Below are positions 17,775 through 26,439 of a stretch of 64,000 bases of DNA, piece by piece. The position numbers and the translations under genes are program-made. The notes under the pieces are model-generated. The model made no database searches. It was not told the origin of the DNA and saw only the letters and a list, made by a program, of their open reading frames with translations. This DNA is from Bacillota bacterium (GTDB lineage: Bacteria > Bacillota > UBA4882 > UBA10575), in contig JAKOVI010000064.1 of assembly GCA_029782135.1 (NCBI GenBank), positions 1 to 64,000 on the forward strand, written 5' to 3'. How positions within the stretch are numbered: position 1 is the first letter of the stretch; each line of letters begins with the position of its first letter.

Positions 17775-18773
17775 CCCCAACACCTCCTGGTACGCCTGCA
17801 GGGTCCGGCGGGCAACCTGGTCCCAGGTGTAGTTCGACAGGATATGTTCGCGCAACCCCGGGAAGGGCGGCGCCGCCAGCGCCCGGCGGAGCGCATTGCG
17901 GATCGAGTAGTGTTCGGGCGTGCAGTACCACGCCATCTCTCCTAAATATTCCCGCGTTGTCCCGCGGTCGGTGGTTACTAATTTGCAGCCGGCCAAACCC
18001 GCCTCGAGGTTCACTAAACCTGGCGTCTCGTACCAACTGGGCAGGGCATGGACGCTGCAGGCCGCATATGCAGAAGCGATCCAGGTCGGGCTGAGCGAGC
18101 CCAGGAAACGGACATTCCCTTCTCCTTCCTGCCGGCACTCCTGGTAGTAGAGATAATCATTGATCGGGCCGATCAGGACCACCTTCTGGTTGAGGCTCCG
18201 CGCCGCTTGAATTAAGGCCTTCTGGTTTTTCCGCCGGCAGATCCGGCCGACACAGAGGATAAAATCTTTCAGGCCGAAGCGCTTGACGAATTTCTCCGGG
18301 TTGGCGTAATAAAAGACCGGATCCACCCCGTTCGGAATAATCCGGTACGGGGTAATCAAATTATACTGCTCGACTAACAATTGGTGTTCAACCTGGCCGT
18401 TCGGTAATAAAAGGTCGACGCCGTCCAAGACTTCCTGCCGCATTTGGTTCGTCTTCGCCCACCAGGAAAGGAAATGGTCTTTCCTGGCCGTGTCGATATT
18501 GATCAAAAACTCGTGCGGATCCCAATAGATCGGCGACAAGACAATCGGAATCCCGTATTTTTTCGCCCGTTGGTAAAACTGGTAAGTCTCTTCAATCGGA
18601 ATGATATTGAAGAGGTGAACCAGGTCATAACCGGAAAAGTCAGTGACCGGGTGGGTCTTGATCTCGACCTTCACTCCCAGTTGGACCAACGCATCTTTCG
18701 TTTTGTGCATCTGCACGCTGTCGCCGGCCGGCATTTTCAGAACGGTCGAGCGGTTTTGCATTAAAACCCTCAC
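17772..18773 (-). CDS. GT4-type glycosyltransferase
   Basis: A 333-residue retaining glycosyltransferase with the GT-B fold of family GT4. The N-terminal half carries YDLVHLFNI, and the C-terminal half has PNGVDPVFYY, the nucleotide-binding core FILCVGRICRRKNQ and the E-x7-E-like region HALPSWYETPGLVNLEAGLAG. The donor and acceptor sugars cannot be deduced. There is no signal peptide. It lies 18 bases downstream of a SPOCS-type gene and is probably in its transcript, which suggests glycosylation of a spore-envelope component; this is an inference from position only. Confidence 0.85.
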   Translation of the reverse strand: MRVLMQNRSTVLKMPAGDSVQMHKTKDALVQLGVKVEIKTHPVTDFSGYDLVHLFNIIPIEETYQFYQRAKKYGIPIVLSPIYWDPHEFLINIDTARKDHFLSWWAKTNQMRQEVLDGVDLLLPNGQVEHQLLVEQYNLITPYRIIPNGVDPVFYYANPEKFVKRFGLKDFILCVGRICRRKNQKALIQAARSLNQKVVLIGPINDYLYYQECRQEGEGNVRFLGSLSPTWIASAYAACSVHALPSWYETPGLVNLEAGLAGCKLVTTDRGTTREYLGEMAWYCTPEHYSIRNALRRALAAPPFPGLREHILSNYTWDQVARRTLQAYQEVLG

Positions 18774-18791
18774 TTTTTCACCTCCTTCTTC

Positions 18792-20783
18792 TCAAGTCTC
18801 GAACGGAAAGGATAAGATCCGGATTGCCAGTTCGCACCAGACGCCCCCTCGCTCCCACGGCCAGTTCGGCAGCGGGCGGCATTGCCACGCGTCGAGCACC
18901 GGGATGATGATCCGGTTACGCCCAAGCGGCGCGGGAACTTTTAACCAGACCTCCTTGCTGATACGGTGAAAACGGCGGCGCCCCTCCCGGTCCAGGTAAG
19001 TAAGGAGGCCGCCGGCTTTGCCCTCCAAAAAATGGGCTCCTCCCATTTTGACCAGGCGAAAATCCTGTAAAAAAAAATGAACAGCACTGATGGTTTGCGG
19101 AAAGAACAGCAGTTTCTCTTCCCATTTACAAGAGACTGAACTTGCAGTCGCGAAAGCTTCTTTCTCCACCGCTTCCTCCGGCAAACGGACTGCTTTTAAT
19201 TCCTCTTGGCTGAGGGTCAGTTTGCCGATCAAGAGCAGTTGCAGCAGCAATTCGCCCTGGCTGTTCATTTTCAACTTCATCTGGGTGCCGTCAACTTCTG
19301 CCCGGGCCAGTACTCCTGGTTGTGCCAGCGGGCTCGGGTACACCCACTGGATTACCGGCTTGACCTCCACCATCTTGACTTGGTTCAGCTCATTCTTATA
19401 CTCCCAGGTCAGCAGGGGCTCCACTTTGAGGAAAACCGCCCCCCGCCCGGCCCGGCCCTCGACCACGCCCTCTGCCCACCGCACCTGGTGGCCGGTACGG
19501 AAATCAGGAGGTCGGGAAAGGGGAATCTCTACATAATACTCCAGTGGTTCCCGGGTAATGATCTTTTCCACCAAAATTTTGCGGGTGGGGGCGGGGGAAG
19601 CGGGAGGCGGTAAACCGGCCTCACGCCGCCGGAGCGTCGTTAAACAATAATCCAGTTCCAAATTGAGGAGGAGGTCCTTCCCCGGCGCCGGAGCCGGAAG
19701 GGGCGGATGGTCCAGGCGCAGCCCATTAACCTTCAAACGGTATTCCCGCTCCCGGGAAGCCTCGCCAATCCATTCTTCAAAAGGAAACTTCGTTTGGTAA
19801 CACTTTTCCTGACCGTCACGGCTGATATAGAAAAGGTCCAGGTCGAGAAGGCCGGCAAAGAGGAGCCCCTTGGGCCCAACCATTACCGCGCTGCGCAGTT
19901 CCCCGGTCTGCACCTGTTCAAGCAGGCGGACCGGCTCCGGAAGCTTCAGGGTTAACTCCTTCCTTAAGACCTTCTGCGTTTGCGCTTCAAGCGTGCACAG
20001 GGAGTAACGTCCGGCGTCCCCCGGCGGGGCGATCACCACCGTCAATTCTTCCTCTTTCGTCATCCGCCAGGCAATCTGCACACCGAAGAGGACCTTCCCC
20101 CCGGCTCCCCTTTTTACCATGTAAACGGAGGCTTGCCCTTCAACCTGCCGTCCGGGGGTGACCTTTTGCGGGATCAAAATCGAAAGGGGGTAACTCCGTT
20201 CCTCGCCGTCGCCCCGGTCGAGAAGGAGTTTCCCTTGAAAGTTAATCCCGTGGGGCAGAAGGAGAAATTTTTCGTCGCTGATCCGGGCTTCGAGCTTCCC
20301 CCTGGCGGCCTCCGCCGTCGGTAAAGGGAGATCGATCAGCTCGACGTGGACACCCTCCTCCACCACCACCCGCCCGCTGATCATCAACTGCTCTTCATGA
20401 TCGAAAGCCGCCGGCTGCTTTTTTTTTCGTTCCCATGCACTTAAGTGCAGATAAAATCCTTGTTCTAACAGTGAGTTCTCCCCGCGCACCACGTTGACGA
20501 GGTAATCGGGGGTAACGCTAATCTGCAACGGTTGACGGCGGATCAGCTCCGGCGGGACCGGAAACTCTTTCTCCAGACGCACCAGGTCCTTTTTGAAAAG
20601 CACTTCGCCGCCGGTCCCGAGGGCTTGGATCTCCCTTTCCAGTTCCACCGCCAGCTTGAGGGATTTTTCTTCCCAGAGGACAGAGTAATCCTTAATTGCC
20701 AAATCGATCCGGTGAACTTGCTCACCGGATGGCCAAGGGACACTGATCTTCATTTTGCAGTGCCTTTGCCACCGTTTGACCAT
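18792..20783 (-). CDS. Large protein with divergent SPOCS-like (DUF3794-like) repeats
   Basis: A 663-residue protein without a signal peptide or clear membrane segment, rich in beta-strand patterns. At least three stretches resemble SPOCS domains: around 185-260 (INFQGKLLLDRGDGEERSYPL), around 315-380 (GLLFAGLLDLDLFYISRDGQ) and around 580-640 (GGLLTYLDREGRRRFHRIS), each with a short extended strand, a turn with a charged loop and a proline-rich strand. SPOCS domains mediate binding to SpoIVA in the coat protein SipL. An internal ATG (MKISVPWPSGEQ) ten codons in is an alternative start. It lies 114 bases downstream of the three-domain SPOCS gene, behind a terminator and a possible sporulation promoter. 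Domain calls are by pattern only. Confidence 0.6.
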   Translation of the reverse strand: MVKRWQRHCKMKISVPWPSGEQVHRIDLAIKDYSVLWEEKSLKLAVELEREIQALGTGGEVLFKKDLVRLEKEFPVPPELIRRQPLQISVTPDYLVNVVRGENSLLEQGFYLHLSAWERKKKQPAAFDHEEQLMISGRVVVEEGVHVELIDLPLPTAEAARGKLEARISDEKFLLLPHGINFQGKLLLDRGDGEERSYPLSILIPQKVTPGRQVEGQASVYMVKRGAGGKVLFGVQIAWRMTKEEELTVVIAPPGDAGRYSLCTLEAQTQKVLRKELTLKLPEPVRLLEQVQTGELRSAVMVGPKGLLFAGLLDLDLFYISRDGQEKCYQTKFPFEEWIGEASREREYRLKVNGLRLDHPPLPAPAPGKDLLLNLELDYCLTTLRRREAGLPPPASPAPTRKILVEKIITREPLEYYVEIPLSRPPDFRTGHQVRWAEGVVEGRAGRGAVFLKVEPLLTWEYKNELNQVKMVEVKPVIQWVYPSPLAQPGVLARAEVDGTQMKLKMNSQGELLLQLLLIGKLTLSQEELKAVRLPEEAVEKEAFATASSVSCKWEEKLLFFPQTISAVHFFLQDFRLVKMGGAHFLEGKAGGLLTYLDREGRRRFHRISKEVWLKVPAPLGRNRIIIPVLDAWQCRPLPNWPWERGGVWCELAIRILSFPFET

Positions 20784-20820
20784 TAAGCCTGTCCCTCCCC
20801 CTAAACCTCCTCACTCTTAA

Positions 20821-20829
20821 ATGTATATG
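20821..20829 (-). promoter_or_regulatory. Possible sporulation -10 element upstream of the 663-residue SPOCS-like gene
   Basis: The minus strand reads CATATACAT, similar to the CATA-type -10 of sigma-E and sigma-K promoters and to the elements found before two neighbouring genes. The expected -35 region runs into the T stretch of the previous terminator and is not convincing. Confidence 0.3.
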
Positions 20830-20841
20830 TCGGGTCCTAGT

Positions 20842-20881
20842 AAAAAAAATACAGGCCTTTACGACTTTTAAAGGCCTGTAT
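20842..20881 (-). terminator. Terminator of the three-domain SPOCS gene
   Basis: TACAGGCCTTT pairs with AAAGGCCTGTA (20850-20860 with 20870-20880), followed on the minus strand by TTTTTTTT. It lies 17 bases after the stop. Confidence 0.9.
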
Positions 20882-20897
20882 TCCGGGGGAGAGTCAT

Positions 20898-22163
20898 CTA
20901 GAAGTAGTAGGGACCATAGGGAGCGGCAATTTGTACCTGGAGCTGCTGCGACTCGGTCACTTTCACGAACAGCTCAAGGACGACTTTTTGCCGGAGGGTA
21001 ACGCTGTCCAACAGCTCAAAGAGCACCGTTTCGATGATCGGTTTGATGCGTACATCCATGCCCTGAACGGCACCTGGAATATCGACAAACGTGCTGAATG
21101 GGAAGTCCTCGCTCTGGTGAATCTCCAGGTTATCCTCATTGATAAAGAAGATCTGTTTGTGCACAATTCCTTGGATAATGACTTTATCCTCGATTACTTC
21201 GGCCATTAACCGTTCAACGCGCGCGACAATTTCCCTGATCTTAATGGCCGGTTGTGAAAGGGTGACGGTATTTTCGACCAGTAACTGCTTGGTATCTTCG
21301 CCGACCACGGTATCAAGTTTCAGCAACGCGCCGGGTCCTAGGGCAACGTTGATCTGAATGCTCTCGGTTACTTTGACAAAGAATTCAACGACCACTTTTT
21401 GGAGTAAGGTATTCTCATCCAGCAGTTCAAAGTGGATAAACTCGATCAACGGTTCAACGACCACATCCATGCCTGCCGTAGCGCCGGGTACATCCAGGAA
21501 TGTACTGAATTCAACGTCTTCCCCTTGGTGATATTCAATATTGTCCAAGCCGATGAAGAAAATTTGCTTGTGGATCACGCCCTGGATGACCACTTTATCT
21601 TCGATCACTTCAATGTTGAGGTCGCGGATTTCCGCCGTGACGTCGTCGATCTTCAGCGCCGGTACATTGAGCGTCACCGTATTCTCGATTAACTCTTGTT
21701 TCGTTCCTTCGCCAATCACCTGATCCAACCGGACCAGCGGCCCGGTGCCTTCAACAAGATTAAGCTGGTTCGACTCTGTAATCTTGACAAAGAATTCTAC
21801 GACCACTTTTTGGTGGAGTAAAGTCGGGTTGATTAACGTGAAGAGAATCGTTTCGATGACCGGATGGACCTGGACATTCATCCCCGGTTCGGCGCCAAAG
21901 ATATCAATGAATGTGCTGAAGGGGACATCTTCGGCCTGGTGATGGACGACATTATCCTCACCGACAAAGAAGATCTGTTTGTGGAGCAGACCCTGGATAA
22001 TCACTTTATCCTGGATTAATTCTGTGGTTAAATTCCGTACTTCCGCCGTGATATTCCGGATTTTAATCGCCCGCCGTACCAGGGTGACATTCGTTTCGAT
22101 CAATAGTTGTTTCGTACCTTCACCAATAACCACCTCGGCCCGCACCAATGAATCCATTAACAT
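20898..22163 (-). CDS. Three-domain SPOCS (DUF3794) protein
   Basis: A 421-residue protein made almost entirely of three SPOCS repeats of about 125 residues each. Each repeat begins near V(I/V)GE-TKQ-L(I/V)E-TVTL, passes through IKIR-I-AEVRNL and DKVIIQG--HKQIFF, then PFSTF-DIPGA-PGM, and ends with QKVV-EFFVKVTES. The N-terminus is MLMDSLVRAEVV; the frame is open further upstream but GGAAGGAGGAG lies directly before the ATG at 22163 (a second ATG two codons on is equally possible). SPOCS is the SpoIVA-binding domain of SipL, so a spore-coat or exosporium scaffold is likely. No LysM domain is present, unlike SipL. A terminator follows; the membrane-protein gene lies 74 bases upstream. Confidence 0.9.
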   Translation of the reverse strand: MLMDSLVRAEVVIGEGTKQLLIETNVTLVRRAIKIRNITAEVRNLTTELIQDKVIIQGLLHKQIFFVGEDNVVHHQAEDVPFSTFIDIFGAEPGMNVQVHPVIETILFTLINPTLLHQKVVVEFFVKITESNQLNLVEGTGPLVRLDQVIGEGTKQELIENTVTLNVPALKIDDVTAEIRDLNIEVIEDKVVIQGVIHKQIFFIGLDNIEYHQGEDVEFSTFLDVPGATAGMDVVVEPLIEFIHFELLDENTLLQKVVVEFFVKVTESIQINVALGPGALLKLDTVVGEDTKQLLVENTVTLSQPAIKIREIVARVERLMAEVIEDKVIIQGIVHKQIFFINEDNLEIHQSEDFPFSTFVDIPGAVQGMDVRIKPIIETVLFELLDSVTLRQKVVLELFVKVTESQQLQVQIAAPYGPYYF

Positions 22164-22237
22164 ATCTCCTCCTTCCCTAAATTCTACAGGAGCTGCTGCC
22201 AGAGGGCTAAGTTCTCTGCAGGGGTGAACAGTGGCGA

Positions 22238-22828
22238 CTACTCCCGGGAGGTTTTTTTTTTGCCGTCTGCGAAAGCTTCCAGTTCTCCGCGCCAACCTGT
22301 CTCCGGGGGCGTGGCGGTTACTCCCATCCCAACCAACTCGCCCGCGGGTTGTTGCGGTTCTTCAGCCGCAAGATCAGCCAAATCTGCCGTAACATTAGCC
22401 GCAACATCAGACAGATCAACCGCAACAACAGTCGGGCGCGTTTCGAACCGGCTTTCCCCTTCCGCCATCCCGCCTGCCACCGGTGTGCGGCGCTCCTCCG
22501 GAAGCGCCTGATCCGGCAGGCCGGCGTTATCCACTGTTGCTGTCAGCACGAAACTTGCCACTTCTTCCGGTAAAGGCTGCTTTTCTCCTCCGGACGGCGT
22601 TTGGTCATCCCCAAAGCCAGTAGTAAGATTAAGCTCTTTCCCCCGGTCATCTTCACTTCTAAAAATATGCCTGTTTACCGGAACGTTGGACTGCGCTTCG
22701 CCTGGGCCGGCCAGGTCGGAATCATCAGTCAAAACCAGATAGCGGTGGTGAAAGCGGAAAAGCCATACTGTGCAGAGAGTGATTAGGGCAATGATCATGG
22801 CAAAGGCTCCGATCACAATCAGTTCCAT
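22238..22828 (-). CDS. Single-helix membrane protein with acidic disordered tail
   Basis: A 196-residue protein with one N-terminal hydrophobic segment (MELIVIGAFAMIIALITLCT, continuing VWLF) followed by a basic turn (RFHHRY) and a long acidic tail rich in Ala, Glu, Gly, Pro and Thr. The tail contains AANVTADLADLAAEE and no recognisable domain. The ATG at 22828 follows GAGGTGCGAGCC. It lies between two SPOCS genes, with a sigma-K-like promoter upstream and no terminator before the three-domain SPOCS gene, so both are probably transcribed together. I do not recognise the family; a membrane tether for coat proteins is only a guess. Confidence 0.7.
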   Translation of the reverse strand: MELIVIGAFAMIIALITLCTVWLFRFHHRYLVLTDDSDLAGPGEAQSNVPVNRHIFRSEDDRGKELNLTTGFGDDQTPSGGEKQPLPEEVASFVLTATVDNAGLPDQALPEERRTPVAGGMAEGESRFETRPTVVAVDLSDVAANVTADLADLAAEEPQQPAGELVGMGVTATPPETGWRGELEAFADGKKKTSRE

Positions 22829-22875
22829 GGCTCGCACCTCTTCCCCCAGATTACCTGCCCTTCGGTTTGCTAATA

Positions 22876-22902
22876 TAATATATGAACTACGCACTGATTG
22901 TG
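22876..22902 (-). promoter_or_regulatory. Sigma-K-like promoter before the membrane protein gene
   Basis: On the minus strand CAC (22902-22900) is followed after 15 bases by CATATATTA (22884-22876), matching the CATA-nnn-TA -10 of sigma-K. The same CAC-N15-CATATA arrangement precedes the four-domain SPOCS gene at 25582-25610. Confidence 0.55.
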
Positions 22903-22943
22903 CTCATCTCTCACCTTCCGGAAGAAGATTATTTATCATGGCC

Positions 22944-22975
22944 AAAAGAAAATGGACCGGTTAGCGGTCCATTTT
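22944..22975 (-). terminator. Terminator of the four-domain SPOCS gene
   Basis: AAAATGGACCG pairs with CGGTCCATTTT (22949-22959 with 22965-22975), followed on the minus strand by CTTTTGG. The stem is strong; the T run is modest. Confidence 0.75.
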
Positions 22976-22989
22976 CCAACACTCTCCGG

Positions 22990-25497
22990 TTAGCGGCGTA
23001 ACGCGGCCAGTGGTGTGACGGCAAAAATAACATCCGTGACGACTTCGATTGGTACCGGGTTGGGATTCCCGTCATTGACGACATCCAGGAGGACAACCTC
23101 TTTGATCACCCGCTCGATCCCCGGTCCGGATACCTCGGTCACGACGAAGAATTCCCGTACTTCAACGCCGGTCGGGGTCTGGATCGGAGCACGGACGAGC
23201 ACCCGCTCGGTCGTAATCCCCGGCCCGGTGACCTCCGTGACCACCTGGAAGGGAGGCGGCGCTGGCGTTTCCGCGGTTACTTCGGCATTAAGGACAATGA
23301 CCTGCCGGAGCAGGAGGCCGTTGGGTGAAAGCTTAAAGGAGATATTCTCGATCTCCACCGACACGGTGAACGGCGAATCCGGTGTAATCCCCGGGACATT
23401 AACCAGAATCGAGAAGGGGATCCGCTCCGTAACCGAACGCACCATATTCTCTTCGTCAACAAACGTTACCTGTTTAATGATCAAGCCTTCAATCAAGACC
23501 GCATCATCGAAGATGACCCGGGCTCTCAGATCGGTGATTGTCCCCTGGACCTCTTTAATCTTGATCGCCTTGACAGGGAGTTCAACCACATTCTCGACGA
23601 TGATCTGTTGACGGCCGGTGATGATCCCCGCCGGCGGAAACACCACTTCAACCACGACATTGCGGACCGGAGGAACCGGGACCTCCTCCCGCCGTTCAAC
23701 CAGGATCTGCCGGACACCTTCCCCGACAACCCGCTCCAGTTTAAATAAGGAAAAATCTCCGGTCACGAGCGGGATCTGGATGCTCTCGGTGACGACCACA
23801 TTGACGAAGACTATTACTTTCTGGCGGAGGGTCCTCTCATCTTCCAGGTTGAAGAGGACCGTTTCGATCAGTGGCTTGACATGTACATTCAAGCCGGGAG
23901 CGGCACCCGGGATATCGATAAATAAACTGAAGTTAAGGTCTTCACCTTGGTGGTATTCGATATTGTCCGTCCCGATGTAGAAGATCTGTTTATGGATGAT
24001 CCCCTGGACGATGACTTTGTCCGGAATCACCTGGGCTGTAATATTCCGGAGCGTCCCGACGATCTCGCGCACCTTGAGCGCCGGGCGATCTAAGACCAGC
24101 TCCGATTCGTTCAAGATCTGCTTCTGCCCCTCGCCGATCACCTGTTGGACCTTGTACAGCTCGCCCTGGCCGATCGTTACCTGCTCCTGCACCGCCTCGG
24201 TCGCTTTGACAAAAACCTCAATGACGACTTTTTGCCGTAGTTCCGTCGGGGAGAGCAGTTCGAAGAAGATGCCTTCAATCCGCGGGTGGACCTGCAAATC
24301 GACGCCGGGGACAACCCCTGGAATATCCAGAAAGAGACTGAAAGGAACTACTTCGGCTTGGTGGCGGGAGCGTCCATCAAGGTCAACAAAGAAGATCTGT
24401 TTATGGATAATTCCCTGCACGACGACCTTATCCGGAATTATATCGGTTTCGATCGCCCGCAGTTCACCCCGGATCTCTTCCACTTTTAAAGCCGGGGTGT
24501 TCAGCGTCACAGTTGTCTCCACCAGTTCCTGCTTCGTCCCTTCGCCAATCACCCGCGGCAGGAGCAGCAGGGGACCGCTGCCAAGCTCCAGGCTGACCTG
24601 GACAAACTCTGTTACCTTTACAAAGACCTCGAGAATAATCTTTTGGATGATGGTTGAACCGTCCGCCGAAAGATGGTGAAGAATTTTCTCGATCCGTGTA
24701 TTGACCTGGACATTCATCCCCGGCTCCGCACCCGGGAGATCAATAAAGGTACTGAACGGTACATCCTCGGAAAAATGCCGGACAATACCGTCAACCGCGA
24801 CAAAAAAGACCTGTTTATGCACGATTCCTTGGACGATTACCTTGTCTTTGATGATCTCCGCCGTGACGTTCCGCACTTCACCCACGATATTCCGGACTTT
24901 AATCGCCGGAACCGGGAGTTGTGTGGCCCTGACCACCGGGCTGACCCGTGTTCTGGCCTCGCCCACCTTTATCTCGGCGCCCGTGAACTGTTGGCGCACA
25001 TCCGGCTCCGTTGCGACCGACTCACCCGGTCCGTTGTTCACCTGGATCTTCATCACGGACGGGTTAAATTCATCTTGCCCGGTCGCACCGGTAGAATTGT
25101 CGACCACTTTAACCTGAACCCTGTCCGGGAGCACAATCTTCTTCTCCGTCTCCGTTTCCGGGGTGAAATCGGTTGTTGAATGCTTGCTTGAAACAGTTTT
25201 CTGCTCCCAAGCAGGTGGATCAACCGCAGTTTCCGCTTCTGCCACCGGGGCGTCTTTTCCCTCCGGAGCCGGCCCGGCAGCCTCTTCGAAAGCGGTCTGT
25301 TGCTTTTCTTCGGCACTTTCCTCGCTATCTGTTTCTTGCTTTTTTGCTTCGCTAGACTTCACCGGCGTTGTTTCCTTCTCTTCTGCCTCTTCCACCACCA
25401 TTTCCCCTGTTGCCTCAGGATCCACCGTAACCCGCTTTTCCGTTTCTTCCTTACCGACTACTTCTTTCTCCGCTTCCAGGTTCGGATCATATTCCAT
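22990..25497 (-). CDS. Four-domain SPOCS (DUF3794) protein with acidic N-terminal tail
   Basis: An 835-residue protein. Residues 1 to about 190 are strongly acidic and low in complexity (many Glu, Lys, Ala and Val). Four SPOCS repeats follow, three of them close to consensus with IVHKQVFF, IIHKQIFF and IIHKQIFY cores and PFSTF/PFSLF strands, and a fourth divergent one (LIIKQVTF, PFSILVNVPG). The last 100 residues hold extra valine-rich strands without the core. The ATG at 25497 has AAAGGAGG ten bases upstream; the frame is open for 61 further codons that look non-coding. A sigma-K-like promoter and a terminator enclose the gene. SPOCS points to spore-envelope assembly; the exact partner is unknown. 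Confidence 0.88.
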   Translation of the reverse strand: MEYDPNLEAEKEVVGKEETEKRVTVDPEATGEMVVEEAEEKETTPVKSSEAKKQETDSEESAEEKQQTAFEEAAGPAPEGKDAPVAEAETAVDPPAWEQKTVSSKHSTTDFTPETETEKKIVLPDRVQVKVVDNSTGATGQDEFNPSVMKIQVNNGPGESVATEPDVRQQFTGAEIKVGEARTRVSPVVRATQLPVPAIKVRNIVGEVRNVTAEIIKDKVIVQGIVHKQVFFVAVDGIVRHFSEDVPFSTFIDLPGAEPGMNVQVNTRIEKILHHLSADGSTIIQKIILEVFVKVTEFVQVSLELGSGPLLLLPRVIGEGTKQELVETTVTLNTPALKVEEIRGELRAIETDIIPDKVVVQGIIHKQIFFVDLDGRSRHQAEVVPFSLFLDIPGVVPGVDLQVHPRIEGIFFELLSPTELRQKVVIEVFVKATEAVQEQVTIGQGELYKVQQVIGEGQKQILNESELVLDRPALKVREIVGTLRNITAQVIPDKVIVQGIIHKQIFYIGTDNIEYHQGEDLNFSLFIDIPGAAPGLNVHVKPLIETVLFNLEDERTLRQKVIVFVNVVVTESIQIPLVTGDFSLFKLERVVGEGVRQILVERREEVPVPPVRNVVVEVVFPPAGIITGRQQIIVENVVELPVKAIKIKEVQGTITDLRARVIFDDAVLIEGLIIKQVTFVDEENMVRSVTERIPFSILVNVPGITPDSPFTVSVEIENISFKLSPNGLLLRQVIVLNAEVTAETPAPPPFQVVTEVTGPGITTERVLVRAPIQTPTGVEVREFFVVTEVSGPGIERVIKEVVLLDVVNDGNPNPVPIEVVTDVIFAVTPLAALRR

Positions 25498-25581
25498 GAA
25501 GCCATTACCTCCTTTCTCCGACCAAATCCCATTCGAAAATGGGAGATAACCGCACCAGTCCTGAATCAGATTAAGGACTAG

Positions 25582-25610
25582 TACAGTATATGCTGGTCCC
25601 GAAAAAGGTG
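25582..25610 (-). promoter_or_regulatory. Sigma-K/E-like promoter before the four-domain SPOCS gene
   Basis: CAC (25610-25608), 15 bases, then CATATACTGTA (25592-25582) on the minus strand. The -10 is one base off the sigma-K form and also fits sigma-E. The spacing is identical to the element at 22876-22902. Confidence 0.5.
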
Positions 25611-25642
25611 CTTCCGGTCCGGCGAAAAAAGGGAACAAGCTC

Positions 25643-25670
25643 AAAAAAAAAAACCGCCGGTACCGGCGGT
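25643..25670 (-). terminator. Terminator of the 118-residue protein gene
   Basis: ACCGCCGG-TACCGGCGGT (25653-25670) is a perfect GC-rich palindrome with a run of ten T on the minus strand. Confidence 0.88.
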
Positions 25671-25737
25671 GGTTTTTCAATTGCTGGACTGCCCCTTTCT
25701 TGGTGCGAGGAAGTTAACCCTTAAACCGGACAGCGTA

Positions 25738-26094
25738 CTAGACACAAAGATCTTCTTTCTCCTCCCACATTCTTTGCACTTCAGCGGGAGAGAGGCCAAT
25801 GATCTGGAAAAACAATTCGAGCGCTTGGACGGAACCCTTGTGCTCACCGGTTTGCTCCCCATCCGCGCCCTGCTGTTGTTCCTGATAAGCCTGAAATGCA
25901 TAAACGCACGCTTTTTCTACACCGAAATTTTCTACCAAATCGATTAATCTGGTATACTCATTCCGGCGAGCTTCCGCGTGCGTTTGCCAGAAAACCGGGT
26001 CAGAAGTAAGTTCACTGGTTAACAGATCTTGTTTGGCCAGGCTTTTGAAGCGCTTTAAGGCCCGCAACAGATCCTCCTTTTCAACCGGAACCAT
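25738..26094 (-). CDS. Hypothetical helical protein
   Basis: A 118-residue acidic, mostly helical soluble protein (MVPVEKEDLLRALKRFKSLA...). The segment ETG-free middle contains Q-rich YQEQQQGADGEQTGEHKG, and the C-terminal part reads FFQIIGLSPAEVQRMWEEKE. I do not recognise a family. The ATG at 26094 has GGGGG about 9 bases upstream and a strong terminator follows the gene, so it is very likely real. It is upstream of the SPOCS cluster on the same strand but separated by the terminator. Confidence 0.65.
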   Translation of the reverse strand: MVPVEKEDLLRALKRFKSLAKQDLLTSELTSDPVFWQTHAEARRNEYTRLIDLVENFGVEKACVYAFQAYQEQQQGADGEQTGEHKGSVQALELFFQIIGLSPAEVQRMWEEKEDLCV

Positions 26095-26173
26095 GGCGCA
26101 TTCCCCCTTTTTTTAAATCTATACTAATATTTCTCTACTTTATTGTTACTTCCTCCTCCCTTCCCTTTCTTTT

Positions 26174-26386
26174 TTACTCCCGGGTGGTCAGGTCAAAGAC
26201 ATAGTAGGATTGATTATCAAACTCCATGTGGTAACAGGAGCACGGAATCCCGTTCTGGTTAAAGACGCCGATCAATTCCGCCTCCCCGGCTAAGATTTTT
26301 TCTCTAATTAAGTCATCGGTCAGTTCGACGCGCTTCTCCACCGGATCTTCCAATCTTTTCGTGGGGAATGGTATGATTTTTCCCAT
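26174..26386 (-). CDS. Small hypothetical protein
   Basis: A 70-residue soluble protein, MGKIIPFPTKRLEDPVEKRV at the N-terminus, with CSCYHMEFDNQSYYVFDL near the C-terminus. The Cys-Ser-Cys pair and the aromatic-rich end are distinctive, but I do not know the family. GAAGGGAGACGAAACA precedes the ATG. It lies about 80 bases upstream of the 118-residue gene and 50 bases downstream of the MgtC gene, all on one strand. Confidence 0.65.
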   Translation of the reverse strand: MGKIIPFPTKRLEDPVEKRVELTDDLIREKILAGEAELIGVFNQNGIPCSCYHMEFDNQSYYVFDLTTRE

Positions 26387-26439
26387 TGTTTCGTCTCCCT
26401 TCTTCTTGGCTTTCTTTAGCTTAAGTTAGCGGGAAACAA

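Noticed and set aside
23015-24679. Long plus-strand frames over the SPOCS genes
   Set aside because: The Thr, Ser and Arg-rich translations reflect the codon pattern of the minus-strand repeats; all SPOCS motifs lie on the minus strand.
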